Origin: Bradyrhizobium liaoningense
Lineage (GTDB): Bacteria; Pseudomonadota; Alphaproteobacteria; Rhizobiales; Xanthobacteraceae
DNA: 64,000 nucleotides
Direction: 5' to 3'
NCBI RefSeq assembly: GCF_018130785.1
Contig: NZ_JAFCJT010000010.1
Span: 1 to 64,000 of the forward strand
Part shown: positions 25,806 to 35,084 of the stretch, piece after piece
Layout of the letters: every line of letters begins with the position of its first letter
Numbering within the stretch: position 1 is the first letter of the stretch
Notes under the pieces: generated by a model
Seen by the model: the letters and a program-made list of their open reading frames with translations, nothing else
What the model was told of the DNA's origin: nothing
Database searches by the model: none
Program-made: the position numbers and the translations under genes

Positions 25806-27175
25806 GCACCACAGCAATCTTCGGCAGCTATGTGCTGTCACGGAAAGACGGCGCGCAGGACGTGCTACGCGACCATTGGGTTCTGGTCGAAGGCAAGACC
25901 ATCGCGGCGGTCACCCGCGACAGGCCGAGCGCGGACCAGGTCTATGATCGTCCCGGCCGCTTCGTGCTGCCGGGGCTGCTGAACCTGCACAATCACTGCT
26001 TCTCCGAGGCGGTGGCGCGCAGCCACAGCGAGGACGGCAACGGCCGCAAGAACAACCAGAGCATCGTCTATACGGTGCTGTTGCCACTGACCAAGCGCGG
26101 CGCCGATATCTTGTCGGCGGAGGAGCGGCTCGCGGTTGCGCGGCTCGGTATCCTCCAACTGCTTAAGGGCGGCGCCACCACGGTCATGGAGCCGTTCCGA
26201 AATTCGATTCCGGAAATGTTCGATGCCGCCGAAGAGATGGGCATCCGCTTCTACGGCGCGCCCTATCTGTTCTCGACATCCGATGCCAAGGCTGGCGCCG
26301 ATGGCGTGGTCCGTTACTCCGGCGATGACGGTACCGCCGACATGGCGACCTGGGATGCGCTCTACCAGCGCTGGAACAACCGCGGCGACGGCCGCATCAG
26401 CCTTGCCATGAGCCCGCATGCCACGGACACCTGCGGTCCCGATCTGTTGAAAGCCTGCGCCACCCGGGCGCGTGAGCTTGGCGTGCCCATCACGACGCAC
26501 ATGGCGCAGAGCCGCGCCGAGGTCGAGACCATCGGCAAGCGCTATGGCGGCCGCACGCCGGCAGAGTACCTGGACTGGCTCGGCCTGCTCGCGCCCGACC
26601 TCATGGCGGCGCACTGCATGTTCAGTTCCGACGACGATCTCAAGCTGATGGCCGCGCGCGGCATGACCGTGCTGAACTGCCCGCGCGTGTTCGCGCGTGC
26701 CGGCGTCACCGCCGCGTTCAGCCGGTTCGCGGAGCATGGCGTGCGCACCGTGGTCGGCACCGACGGCTACAACATGGATCTGCTCGGTGAGCTCAATGCG
26801 GCCTCGCTGATCTCCAAGATTACTTCACAGCGCGCCGATGTCGCGAACTCGCCCGAGCTGATCGAGGCGAACACGGCCGTGGCGGCCGACGTGATCAAGC
26901 GGCCGGACCTCGGCCGGATCGAGCCGGGTGCGACGGCCGATCTCACCGTCGTCGATCTCACCCATCCGCATCTTCAGCCGCTGTTCGATCCGCGCCGCGC
27001 GCTGATCGCGCTCGCCAACCGCGCCAACATCGATCAGGTCATGGTCGACGGCCGCGTGCTGGTCGATGCCGGCCGCTATCTCGGCGCCGACGAAGCCGCG
27101 ATCACGGCGGCGGGCACCGCCGCGATCGGCAAGATCTGGGACCTGCCGGAGGCACAGGCCGCGTTCAACGGCTGA
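25802..27175 (+). CDS. Amidohydrolase-superfamily enzyme (deaminase/chlorohydrolase-like)
   Basis: This 457-residue cytoplasmic protein has the metal ligands of the mononuclear subtype III amidohydrolases: NLHNH, TTHMAQSRAEVE, MAAHCM and VGTDGYNM. It resembles SsnA/TrzN-type aminohydrolases acting on N-heterocyclic rings rather than classical dihydropyrimidinase-type hydantoinases, which keep a carboxylated Lys that is not evident here. It is translationally coupled to the orphan binding protein and ends in an 11-bp convergent overlap with the LysR gene. Confidence 0.9.
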   Translation: MSTTAIFGSYVLSRKDGAQDVLRDHWVLVEGKTIAAVTRDRPSADQVYDRPGRFVLPGLLNLHNHCFSEAVARSHSEDGNGRKNNQSIVYTVLLPLTKRGADILSAEERLAVARLGILQLLKGGATTVMEPFRNSIPEMFDAAEEMGIRFYGAPYLFSTSDAKAGADGVVRYSGDDGTADMATWDALYQRWNNRGDGRISLAMSPHATDTCGPDLLKACATRARELGVPITTHMAQSRAEVETIGKRYGGRTPAEYLDWLGLLAPDLMAAHCMFSSDDDLKLMAARGMTVLNCPRVFARAGVTAAFSRFAEHGVRTVVGTDGYNMDLLGELNAASLISKITSQRADVANSPELIEANTAVAADVIKRPDLGRIEPGATADLTVVDLTHPHLQPLFDPRRALIALANRANIDQVMVDGRVLVDAGRYLGADEAAITAAGTAAIGKIWDLPEAQAAFNG

Positions 27176-28088
27176 TCGCGGCCTCGGGCAGGTCGTCGAA
27201 TTCGGCGAGCGCCTTGCGCATGGTCTCGACCAGATCCAGCGCCACCGGCGACGGGCTGCGCTGCGCGGGAAAGACGGCGGAGAATTCGAAGTCGATGCGC
27301 GGCAGGAAGCGGCGCACGACGACCCCGCGGGTGGAGAATTCCTGCGCGGTGAAGGGATCGCAGATCGCGACGCCGAGTCCTGACGACACCATGCCGCACA
27401 TGATTTCCGACAGCGTGGTCTCGACCCTGAGCACGCGGCGGACATCGTGGCGATGGAAAACCTGATCGACGAGATGCCGGCTCGACGTCCCCGAAGACAG
27501 CGAGATGAAGGTCTCGCCCTCGAAGTCGCGCGGCTCCAGCACTTCCTTCTCCGCGAGGCGATGACCTGTCGGCAGCACCGCGACGCGCGCGGGCGCGGGA
27601 AGTTTCTGGCTCGGCAGGCCGGAATGCGCGATCGGCACCTCGGCAAAGCCGACGTCGCATTGGTTGTTCAGCACCCAATCCACCACGATCGGCGAGATCA
27701 CGCCGAAGAAGGCGAGGTTGAGGTTCGGCCGCTCCTTCAGGAAGTGACCGGTCAGCCGCGGCAGGTAGCCGTTCGACAGCGCCGGCAGTGCCGCGATCCG
27801 CAGCGAGCCGGTGCGGCGGCCACGGATTTCCTCCGCCGCCGCAGTGATGCGCTCGAGGCCCACGAAGGAACGCTCGACTTCAGTGTAGAGCGCCATCGCT
27901 GCGGCGGTCGGCACGAGGCCGGTGCCGCGCCGCTCGAACAGCTCCATCTTCAAGAGCGCCTGGAGGTCGCGCAGCAACCGGCTGACCGCCGGCTGCGTCA
28001 CCTTCATCAGCGCCGCCGCCTCGGTCACGCTCCCGGTCAGCATCGTCGCGCGGAAGGCCTCCACCTGCCGCGAATTGATCCGCGCCAT
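27165..28088 (-). CDS. LysR-family regulator, OccR/NocR-like
   Basis: This 307-residue protein has the LysR helix-turn-helix (EAAALMKVTQPAVSRLLRDLQ) after ARINSRQVEAFRATMLTGS, a start that resembles the opine-responsive regulators OccR and NocR. ATG 28088 has GGAAAC upstream, and an ATG lies four codons further up. It is divergent from the PotD-like binding-protein gene across 270 bp and most likely controls that uptake/oxidase operon. Confidence 0.92.
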   Translation of the reverse strand: MARINSRQVEAFRATMLTGSVTEAAALMKVTQPAVSRLLRDLQALLKMELFERRGTGLVPTAAAMALYTEVERSFVGLERITAAAEEIRGRRTGSLRIAALPALSNGYLPRLTGHFLKERPNLNLAFFGVISPIVVDWVLNNQCDVGFAEVPIAHSGLPSQKLPAPARVAVLPTGHRLAEKEVLEPRDFEGETFISLSSGTSSRHLVDQVFHRHDVRRVLRVETTLSEIMCGMVSSGLGVAICDPFTAQEFSTRGVVVRRFLPRIDFEFSAVFPAQRSPSPVALDLVETMRKALAEFDDLPEAAISR

Positions 28089-28361
28089 CCCAGTTTCCAT
28101 TCATAACATTTGCGCATGCAGAGGGTGCCATTATTCATTGGACGATGGAAGTATAGGTTTGCGATCTTTTTCATCAGGACTGGAGACAGCCCGCTTTTTC
28201 GGCAGATTGGAGGGGTTTAGACCTCCAGATCGTGCCAAAACCCGCCGAAGCAGGGGCCGGAGCCCTGTCCGGAGAGGATTTGCGCGGAAGGAAATGCGGA
28301 AGGGCTTCCGTCAGAGATTTTTCGGCACGTCACCTCATCCCGGTATTGGAGATCGGTCCAT
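28089..28361. promoter_or_regulatory. Divergent promoter region of the opine-like island
   Basis: This 273-bp non-coding stretch separates the LysR gene from the PotD-like gene. It has AT-rich parts near 28100-28175 suited to promoters and a stem-loop (TGGAGG with CCTCCA around 28207-28226). No gene was seen in it. No exact LysR box could be assigned. Confidence 0.45.
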
Positions 28362-29396
28362 ATGAAGACTCTCAGCCTGCTGACCGCGGTCAGCATTGCA
28401 GCGCTCATCGCCGTCCCGTCGGCCGCCCCGGCCCAGCAGAAAACGCTCTACGTCGCCGGCTACGGCGGCTCGTTCGAGAAGACGATCCGCGATGAGGTCA
28501 TCCCCGCCTTCGAGAAGGAGAACGGCGTCAAGGTCGAGTACGTCGCCGGCAACTCCACCGACACGCTGGCCAAGCTCCAGGCGCAGAAGGGCAATCAGCA
28601 GATCGACGTCGCCATCGTCGACGACGGCCCGATGTACCAGGCGATTCAGCTCGGCTTCTGCGGCAAGCTCGACGGTCTGCCGGCCGATCTCTACGACACC
28701 GCGCGCTTCAAGGACGATCGTGCGGTCGCGATCGGCATCGTCGCCACCGGCCTGATGTACAACACCAAGGTGTTTGCCGAGAAAGGCTGGGCGCCGCCGA
28801 CCTCGTGGAACGATCTGAAGGACACGAAATACGCCAAGCAGCTCGTCATCCCGCCGATCAACAACACCTACGGTCTCGAAGCGCTGGTGATGCTGTCGAA
28901 GATGAACGGTGGCGGTGAGACCAACGTCGATTCCGGTTTCAAGATTTTCAAGGAGCAGATCAACCCGAACGTGCTCGCCTATGAGCCGTCGCCGGGCAAG
29001 ATGACCGAGCTATTCCAGTCCGGTCAGGCCGTGATCGCGGTGTGGGGCACCGGCCGCGTGCAGAGCTTCGCCAACACCGGCTTCCCCGTCGATTTCGTCT
29101 ATCCGAAGGAAGGCGCGGCGACGCTGCTGACGACGGCGTGTCCGATCACCAAGCCCAATGCCTCGCCGCTTGCGTCCGGCTTCGTCAAGATGCTGCTCGA
29201 TCCAAAGATCCAGCTCGTGATGCTGAAGGACTACGGCTACGGCCCGGTGCTGAAATCACTGGTGGTACCGCCGGAGCTCGGCAAGATGGCGCCGATCGGC
29301 GAGCGCGCGGCAAAGCTCTATAATCCGGACTGGACCGTCATCAACGAGAAGCGCGAGGAGTGGACCAAGCGCTGGAATCGCGAGGTCGAGCGCTGA
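28362..29396 (+). CDS. ABC transporter substrate-binding protein, PotD/spermidine-putrescine-like
   Basis: This 344-residue periplasmic protein has a Sec signal (SLLTAVSIAALIAVPSAAPAQ) and a family 1/PotD-like body (LYVAGYGGSFEKTIRDEVIP, KGNQQIDVAIVDDGPMY). It starts the operon ending at 36565 and is followed by the ATPase and two permeases of the same transporter. The downstream oxidases suggest an amine, imino acid or opine as cargo rather than a polyamine. Confidence 0.93.
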   Translation: MKTLSLLTAVSIAALIAVPSAAPAQQKTLYVAGYGGSFEKTIRDEVIPAFEKENGVKVEYVAGNSTDTLAKLQAQKGNQQIDVAIVDDGPMYQAIQLGFCGKLDGLPADLYDTARFKDDRAVAIGIVATGLMYNTKVFAEKGWAPPTSWNDLKDTKYAKQLVIPPINNTYGLEALVMLSKMNGGGETNVDSGFKIFKEQINPNVLAYEPSPGKMTELFQSGQAVIAVWGTGRVQSFANTGFPVDFVYPKEGAATLLTTACPITKPNASPLASGFVKMLLDPKIQLVMLKDYGYGPVLKSLVVPPELGKMAPIGERAAKLYNPDWTVINEKREEWTKRWNREVER

Positions 29397-29424
29397 TCTG
29401 ATCGTTCGTAGCGGAGACAGCGTT

Positions 29425-30465
29425 ATGGCCTATCTCGAGCTCGATCGGGTCGCCAAGCAGTTTGGGGCGCAGACTGTGGTCGATGACTTCAGCCTGTCGG
29501 TGGGGAAGGGGGAGTTCATCTCCTTCCTCGGCCCGTCCGGCTGCGGCAAGACCACGACTCTCCAGATGATAGCGGGCTTCCTCGATCCCACCCACGGTGC
29601 GATCCGCCTGGAGGGCAAGGACCTGACCGCGATCCATCCGGCCAAGCGCGGGCTCGGCATCGTGTTCCAGAGCTATGCGCTGTTTCCGCACATGACGGCG
29701 GCGGAGAACGTCGCCTTCGGCCTGGAGATGCGCAATGTACCGCGCGCAGAAAGAGCCGAGCGCGTCCGTGCCGCGCTCGCGATGGTGGGCCTCGCCGGTT
29801 ACGAGGATCGCCATCCGCGCCGGATGTCCGGCGGGCAGCAGCAGCGCGTGGCGCTGGCGCGGGCGCTGGTGATCAAGCCGAGCGTGCTGCTGCTCGACGA
29901 GCCGCTCTCCAATCTCGACGCAAAACTGCGGGAAGAGATGCAGATCGAGCTGCGCCAGATCCAGCGCACCATCGGCACCACCACGATCCTCGTTACCCAC
30001 GACCAGAACGAAGCGATGTCGCTGTCCGACCGCATCGTGGTGATGAGTCAGGGCAAGATCGAGCAGATCGGCACGCCGCAGGAAACCTACGAGAAGCCGT
30101 CCTCGGCATTCGTCTCGCAATTTCTCGGCAAGACCAACGATTTTGCCGCGACGATCGATCGGACCGCCACGCCGGCGCGGGTGACGGCGGGCTCCTGGAG
30201 CGCGCCGGCGCCGGTGGGCCTTAGCGGTCCCGTGACTGTCAGCATTCGCCCTGAAAGAATCGGCTTTGGCGCTACGGGGCTCAACGCAAAGATCGTCACG
30301 CGCATCTTCCAGGGCAATCACTGGCTGTTCCAGTGTGACAGCGAATGCGGGCCGGCGATTGTGATCCGCCAGAATGATGGCGAGAGGCAGCCGGCCGAGG
30401 GCGAGGCCGTTCACCTCGCCTGGCGTCCCGAGGACATGAGTGTGCGCAGCGGAGCCTCCGCATGA
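29425..30465 (+). CDS. ABC transporter ATP-binding protein, PotA-like
   Basis: This 346-residue protein has Walker A GPSGCGKTT, signature MSGGQQQRVALARALV, Walker B LLLDEPLSNLDAKLREEM, and a TOBE domain in the last 100 residues. It resembles PotA and FbpC. The stop overlaps the first permease start by ATGA. Confidence 0.95.
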   Translation: MAYLELDRVAKQFGAQTVVDDFSLSVGKGEFISFLGPSGCGKTTTLQMIAGFLDPTHGAIRLEGKDLTAIHPAKRGLGIVFQSYALFPHMTAAENVAFGLEMRNVPRAERAERVRAALAMVGLAGYEDRHPRRMSGGQQQRVALARALVIKPSVLLLDEPLSNLDAKLREEMQIELRQIQRTIGTTTILVTHDQNEAMSLSDRIVVMSQGKIEQIGTPQETYEKPSSAFVSQFLGKTNDFAATIDRTATPARVTAGSWSAPAPVGLSGPVTVSIRPERIGFGATGLNAKIVTRIFQGNHWLFQCDSECGPAIVIRQNDGERQPAEGEAVHLAWRPEDMSVRSGASA

Positions 30466-31337
30466 GCGCGGCCGCCGAAGAGCCCAACACGCGTGCGCCA
30501 TGGGCGCTGACGGCGCCCGCCTTGATGCTGTTCGTCGGCGTGCTGCTGATTCCGCTCGCCATGACCGTGATGCTGTCGTTCCACGACTGGGGCCAGTACA
30601 AGGGCATCGAGCCCGTCTTCATCCTCAAGAACTGGCACGAGATCGCGACTGATCCCTATTACGCAGAAATGTTCTGGCGAACGTTTCGCATCGCGATCCT
30701 GACCACGCTGCTCACCGCATTGCTTGGCGCACCGGAAGCCTACATCCTCAACCGCATGGACGGCCGCTGGAAGAGCTTTTTCCTGCTGATCATCCTCGGG
30801 CCGCTCTTGATCTCCGTGGTGGCGCGGACGCTTGGCTGGGCGCTGCTGTTCGGCGGCAACAACGGCCTCGTCAACAAGCTCCTGATGTCGCTCGGAGTGA
30901 TCCGCTCGCCCATTCCCTTCATGTTCACCGAGACAGGGATGGTGGTCGCGCTCGCCCATGTGATGATGCCGTTCATGGTGCTGTCGGTGTGGGCCGCGCT
31001 GCAGCGGCTCAACCCGCAGATCGAGAACGCCGCGATGTCGCTCGGCGCCGGGCCCGTGACCATCATCCGCCGCATCATCATGCCGCAGATCATGCCGGGC
31101 GTGCTGTCGGGGGCGATCATCGTGTTCTCGCTCTCGGCCAGTGCCTTCGCGACGCCCGCGATCATCGGCGGCCGGCGGCTCAAGGTTGCGGCGACGCTGG
31201 CCTATGACGAATTCCTCAACACGCTGAACTGGCCGCTCGGTGCAGCGGTCGCGACGCTGCTGCTGGTCGCGCTCGTGCTGATCGTCGTCGGCAGCAACGC
31301 GCTGATCGAGCGCCGCTACGCGGAGGTGTTCCGATGA
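30462..31337 (+). CDS. ABC transporter permease, PotB-like
   Basis: This 291-residue protein has about six transmembrane helices and the EAA motif around AAMSLGAGPVTIIRRIIMPQI. It overlaps the ATPase gene and the next permease gene by 4 bp each. It forms the membrane channel together with the second permease. Confidence 0.94.
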   Translation: MSAAAEEPNTRAPWALTAPALMLFVGVLLIPLAMTVMLSFHDWGQYKGIEPVFILKNWHEIATDPYYAEMFWRTFRIAILTTLLTALLGAPEAYILNRMDGRWKSFFLLIILGPLLISVVARTLGWALLFGGNNGLVNKLLMSLGVIRSPIPFMFTETGMVVALAHVMMPFMVLSVWAALQRLNPQIENAAMSLGAGPVTIIRRIIMPQIMPGVLSGAIIVFSLSASAFATPAIIGGRRLKVAATLAYDEFLNTLNWPLGAAVATLLLVALVLIVVGSNALIERRYAEVFR

Positions 31338-32140
31338 GCCGGAACGGCCCGCTCGCGCTGATCTTCCACACCATCTTCGTCATCGTCATGGTGGCGCCGA
31401 TCCTGGTCGTGTGCCTGGTCGCCTTCACGCCCGAGGGCTTTCTGTCGCTGCCGACCAACGGCTTCTCGCTGCGCTGGTTCAGGGCGATCGCCAACTATCC
31501 CGAGTTCATCCACGCCTTCTGGGTCAGCCTCGGGCTCGGCGCGCTGTCGTCCCTCGTGGCGCTGCTGTTCGCTGTGCCGGCGGCGCTGGCGATCGCGCGC
31601 TACCGCTTCCGCGGCCGCGATGCGCTGGCGGCGCTGTTCCTGTCGCCGCTGATGATCCCGCATGTCGTGCTCGGCATCGCCTTCCTGCGTTTCTTCACCT
31701 CGGCCGGCCTCGGCGGCAGCTTTGCCGCGCTGATCATCGCGCATGTCATTATTGTGTTTCCGTTCGCGTTGCGGCTGACGCTGGCGGCGGCGACCGGCAT
31801 GGACCTCTCGGTCGAGATGGCGGCAGTCTCGCTCGGCGCCAACGGCTGGACGCTGTTTCGCCGCGTGACGCTGCCGCTGATCCTGCCCGGCGTCATCAGC
31901 GGCTGGGCGCTCGCCTTCATCCAGTCCTTCGACGATCTCACCATGACCGTCTTCCTCGCCGCACCCGGCACCGAGACGTTGCCGGTGCGCATGTTCCTTT
32001 ATATCCAGGACAACATCGATCCGCTGGTGACGTCGGTCTCGGCCTGCGTCATCGCGATCACCATGACCGCCCTCATTCTGCTCGACCGCTTCTACGGGCT
32101 CGACCGTGTGCTCGCCGGCAAGGGCGATACGGGACGATAG
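31334..32140 (+). CDS. ABC transporter permease, PotC-like
   Basis: This 268-residue protein has about six membrane helices and the EAA loop AAVSLGANGWTLFRRVTLPLI. It pairs with the preceding permease. The first flavoprotein starts 8 bp later, so uptake and oxidation genes are on one transcript. Confidence 0.94.
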   Translation: MSRNGPLALIFHTIFVIVMVAPILVVCLVAFTPEGFLSLPTNGFSLRWFRAIANYPEFIHAFWVSLGLGALSSLVALLFAVPAALAIARYRFRGRDALAALFLSPLMIPHVVLGIAFLRFFTSAGLGGSFAALIIAHVIIVFPFALRLTLAAATGMDLSVEMAAVSLGANGWTLFRRVTLPLILPGVISGWALAFIQSFDDLTMTVFLAAPGTETLPVRMFLYIQDNIDPLVTSVSACVIAITMTALILLDRFYGLDRVLAGKGDTGR

Positions 32141-32148
32141 GAGAACTC

Positions 32149-33345
32149 ATGTCTAAAGCGTTGCCGAGCGAAGTGGGCGCCGGTTCGCGTGAAGAAAACG
32201 CGTCAAAACTAAAGTCAGAATACGACGTCGCCGTAGTCGGCGGCGGATTGCTCGGCTCCGCCATTGCCTGGGGCCTCGGCCGACTCGGCAAGCGCGTGGC
32301 CGTGCTCGACGAAGGCGACATCACCAAGCGCGCCTCGCGTGCGAATTTTGCGCTGGTCTGGGTTCAGAGCAAAGGTCTGGGCATGCCCGCCTATACCGTC
32401 TGGACCTTGCGGGCGTCGGAAGCCTGGGGCCGGCTTGCTTCAGAGCTGAAGCAGCAGACCGGGCTGGACGTCTCGCTTCAGCAGAATGGCGGCTTCCATC
32501 TCACGCTTGGAGATGACGAATTCGGCCAGCGTACCGAGCTGGTCAAGCGCATGCACAACCAGACGGGTGCTGCCGATTACAAGATGGAGATGCTCTCCGC
32601 TTCCGAGGTGAAGAAGTCGCTGCCGCTGATCGGGCCGGAAGTTTCCGGCGGCAGCTTTTGTCCGCTCGACGGTCACGTCAATTCGCTGCGAACCTTCCGC
32701 GCCTTCCATACCGGCTTCAAGGAATTCGGCATCGACTATTTCCCGGAGCAGCCCGTCTCGGCGATTTCGAAGAGCGGCGGCGAGTTCCGCCTGACCACGC
32801 CGAAGGGCGAGTTGCGCGCCGCCAAGATCGTGCTTGCTGCCGGCAATGCCAACCAGACGCTCGCGCCGATGGTCGGCCTCTACGCGCCGATGGGCCCGAC
32901 CCGCGGCCAGATCGTGGTGACCGAGCGCACCATGCCGTTCCTGCCGCATCCGCTGACCACGATCCGCCAGACCGACGAGGGCACGGTGATGATCGGCGAC
33001 AGCAAGGAAGACGAGTTGGATGATCGCGCGCTGAAACATTCGATCAGCGCGGTGATGACCGATCGCGCGCAGCGGATGTTCCCGCATCTGTCGCGGCTCA
33101 ACGTTGTCAGAAGCTGGGCCGGCATCCGCGTGATGCCGCAGGACGGCTTTCCGATCTACGACCAGTCGGAGACGCATCCCGGCGCGTTCGTCGCCTGCTG
33201 TCATTCCGGCGTGACGCTCGCCTCCAACCACGCCTTCGAGATCGCACGCATGGTTGCGCAAGGCGCGCTCGAGCCGGAGCTGGTCGGCGCGTTCTCGGCG
33301 AGCCGCTTCGGCGGCACGGGCGCCGCGAACAACAGCGGCTATTAG
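32149..33345 (+). CDS. FAD-dependent DAO-family oxidoreductase (HcnC/OoxB-like)
   Basis: This 398-residue flavoprotein has the Rossmann motif VAVVGGGLLGSAIAWGLG near residue 27 and the DAO-family C-terminus VRSWAGIRVMPQDGFPI. DAO enzymes oxidise C-N bonds of amino or imino acids. With the HcnA-like and HcnB-like genes just downstream, it can form a three-subunit membrane-associated dehydrogenase like opine oxidases (OoxA/OoxB), hydrogen cyanide synthase or D-hydroxyproline dehydrogenase. ATG 32149 has a GGAGAA site upstream. Confidence 0.9.
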   Translation: MSKALPSEVGAGSREENASKLKSEYDVAVVGGGLLGSAIAWGLGRLGKRVAVLDEGDITKRASRANFALVWVQSKGLGMPAYTVWTLRASEAWGRLASELKQQTGLDVSLQQNGGFHLTLGDDEFGQRTELVKRMHNQTGAADYKMEMLSASEVKKSLPLIGPEVSGGSFCPLDGHVNSLRTFRAFHTGFKEFGIDYFPEQPVSAISKSGGEFRLTTPKGELRAAKIVLAAGNANQTLAPMVGLYAPMGPTRGQIVVTERTMPFLPHPLTTIRQTDEGTVMIGDSKEDELDDRALKHSISAVMTDRAQRMFPHLSRLNVVRSWAGIRVMPQDGFPIYDQSETHPGAFVACCHSGVTLASNHAFEIARMVAQGALEPELVGAFSASRFGGTGAANNSGY

Positions 33346-33372
33346 AGATATCAAGGAGCCAAGAGGCATCCC

Positions 33373-33669
33373 ATGTTTAAGCGATCCGAACAGGACAAAC
33401 GGCCACAGCTGCAGATCTTCGTCGACGGCGTAGCCGTCGCGGCGCGGCAGGGCGACACCGTCTCCGCCGCGCTGTTGGCCTCCGGCCGCGACGCGCGCCG
33501 TTCGACCGCAGTGAGCGGCGCGCCCCGTCTGCCCTATTGCATGATGGGCGTGTGCTTCGACTGCCTCGTCACCATCGACGGTGTCGGCAACCGCCAGGGC
33601 TGCCTCGTGCCCGTCGCCGAGGGCATGCAGATCGAGATTCAGAAGGGCAAGCGGGAGATCGGAAAATGA
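33373..33669 (+). CDS. Small [2Fe-2S] subunit (HcnA/opine oxidase gamma-like)
   Basis: This 98-residue protein has the ferredoxin-like Cys pattern YCMMGVCFDCLVTIDG followed by GCLVP. It corresponds to HcnA and to the small subunit of D-hydroxyproline dehydrogenase and opine oxidases, which shuttle electrons between flavin subunits. Its TGA overlaps the ATG of the next flavoprotein gene. Confidence 0.93.
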   Translation: MFKRSEQDKRPQLQIFVDGVAVAARQGDTVSAALLASGRDARRSTAVSGAPRLPYCMMGVCFDCLVTIDGVGNRQGCLVPVAEGMQIEIQKGKREIGK

Positions 33670-35084
33670 TTGTGGCTCCCAAACGCGAAGACTATGACGT
33701 CGTGGTGATCGGGGCCGGGCCCGCCGGCCTCGCAGCCGCCGCGACCTCCGCCGAAGCCGGCCTGTCGACGCTGCTGCTCGACGAGAACATCGGCCCCGGC
33801 GGCCAGGTGTTTCGCGCCATCTCATCGACGCCGGTCACCGAGCGCAACCAGCTCGGCGCCGACTATTGGGTCGGTGCGGATCTCGTCCAGGCGCTACGCG
33901 CGAGCAATGCTGAAGTCATTCATCGTGCGACGGTCTGGAGCCTCGACCGCAACCTCGAAATCGCTGTCTCCATCGGTGGCGCGTCCGCCTTCGTCAAGGC
34001 GAAGCGCGTGATCCTGGCGACCGGCGCGCTGGAGCGGCCGTTCCCGATTCCCGGCTGGACGCTGCCGGGCGTGATGACCGCGGGTGCCGCGCAGACCATG
34101 CTGAAGTCGTCGGGGCTGGTGCCGGACGGACGTACGGTGATCGCGGGGCAGGGGCCTCTGCTCTGGCTGCTCGCCGCGCAGATTTTGCGGCTCGGGGGCC
34201 GCATCGACCGCATCCTCGACACCACCCAGCGTGGCAACTACTTCGCGTCCCTGCCGCATGCCTTCGCCTTCCTGACCTCGCCCTATTTCATCAAGGGCCT
34301 GACAATGATGCGCGAAGTGAAGGCCAAAGTGCAGGTCGTATCAGGCGTAACCGAGCTTTCGGCATCCGGTGATGGCCAGCTCGCGAACGTGAGTTATGTC
34401 GCGGGCGGCAAGCGCGAGACCATTCCTGCTGATCTGTTGCTGCTGCATCAGGGCGTCGTGCCCAACGTCAATCTGGCGATGTCGGCCGGTGTCGAGCATC
34501 GCTGGGACGATCTGCAATTGTGCTGGTCGCCGCTGCTCGATGCGAGCGGCAATTCGTCGGTCGCCGGCATTGCGATCGCCGGTGATGGCGCCGGCATCGG
34601 TGGTGCCAATGCAGCCGTGGTCCGTGGCCGCATCGCGGCGCGCGCGGCAGTGGAAGCGTTGGCGCCTGCGGCTGCCGCAAAGCTTGCGCCGATGGCGGCG
34701 CTCCGTGCCGATCTCGCCAAGGCCGAGCGCGGCCGCGTCTTCCTCGACACGCTGTTCCGCCCATCGCAGCAGTTCCGCATTCCCGCAGGTGACACCATCG
34801 TCTGCCGCTGCGAGGAAGTCACTGCGAAGGACGTTCTCGATGCCGTCGCGATCGGCGCGACCGGGCCGAACCAGCTCAAGGCCTATCGCCGCACCGGCAT
34901 GGGTCCATGTCAGGGCCGGCTCTGCGGCCTCACCGTCACGGAGTTGATGGCGCAGGCGCGCGGCAAGACTCCGCAGGAGATCGGCTATTACCGGCTCCGC
35001 GCGCCGGTGAAGCCGATCACGCTCGCCGAACTCGCCGCCGTTCCGAAGAGCGAGGCGGACATCAAGGCCGTGGTGCGCGGATGA
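33666..35084 (+). CDS. FAD/NAD(P)-binding oxidoreductase with BFD-like [2Fe-2S] domain (HcnB/OoxA-like)
   Basis: This 472-residue protein has the N-terminal dinucleotide motif VVVIGAGPAGLAAAATSAE and GPGGQVFR. A C-terminal bacterioferredoxin-associated-like domain binds a cluster through CRCEEVT and GPCQGRLCG. This architecture is that of HcnB and OoxA/NoxA. It is coupled to the small 2Fe-2S subunit and to the next flavoprotein by 4-bp overlaps. Confidence 0.93.
   Translation: MIVAPKREDYDVVVIGAGPAGLAAAATSAEAGLSTLLLDENIGPGGQVFRAISSTPVTERNQLGADYWVGADLVQALRASNAEVIHRATVWSLDRNLEIAVSIGGASAFVKAKRVILATGALERPFPIPGWTLPGVMTAGAAQTMLKSSGLVPDGRTVIAGQGPLLWLLAAQILRLGGRIDRILDTTQRGNYFASLPHAFAFLTSPYFIKGLTMMREVKAKVQVVSGVTELSASGDGQLANVSYVAGGKRETIPADLLLLHQGVVPNVNLAMSAGVEHRWDDLQLCWSPLLDASGNSSVAGIAIAGDGAGIGGANAAVVRGRIAARAAVEALAPAAAAKLAPMAALRADLAKAERGRVFLDTLFRPSQQFRIPAGDTIVCRCEEVTAKDVLDAVAIGATGPNQLKAYRRTGMGPCQGRLCGLTVTELMAQARGKTPQEIGYYRLRAPVKPITLAELAAVPKSEADIKAVVRG

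Noticed and set aside
31411..32148. Upstream extension of the first DAO gene reaching into the PotC-like permease
   Set aside because: It is a wrong-phase read of the permease; the DAO gene starts at ATG 32149 after a ribosome site.
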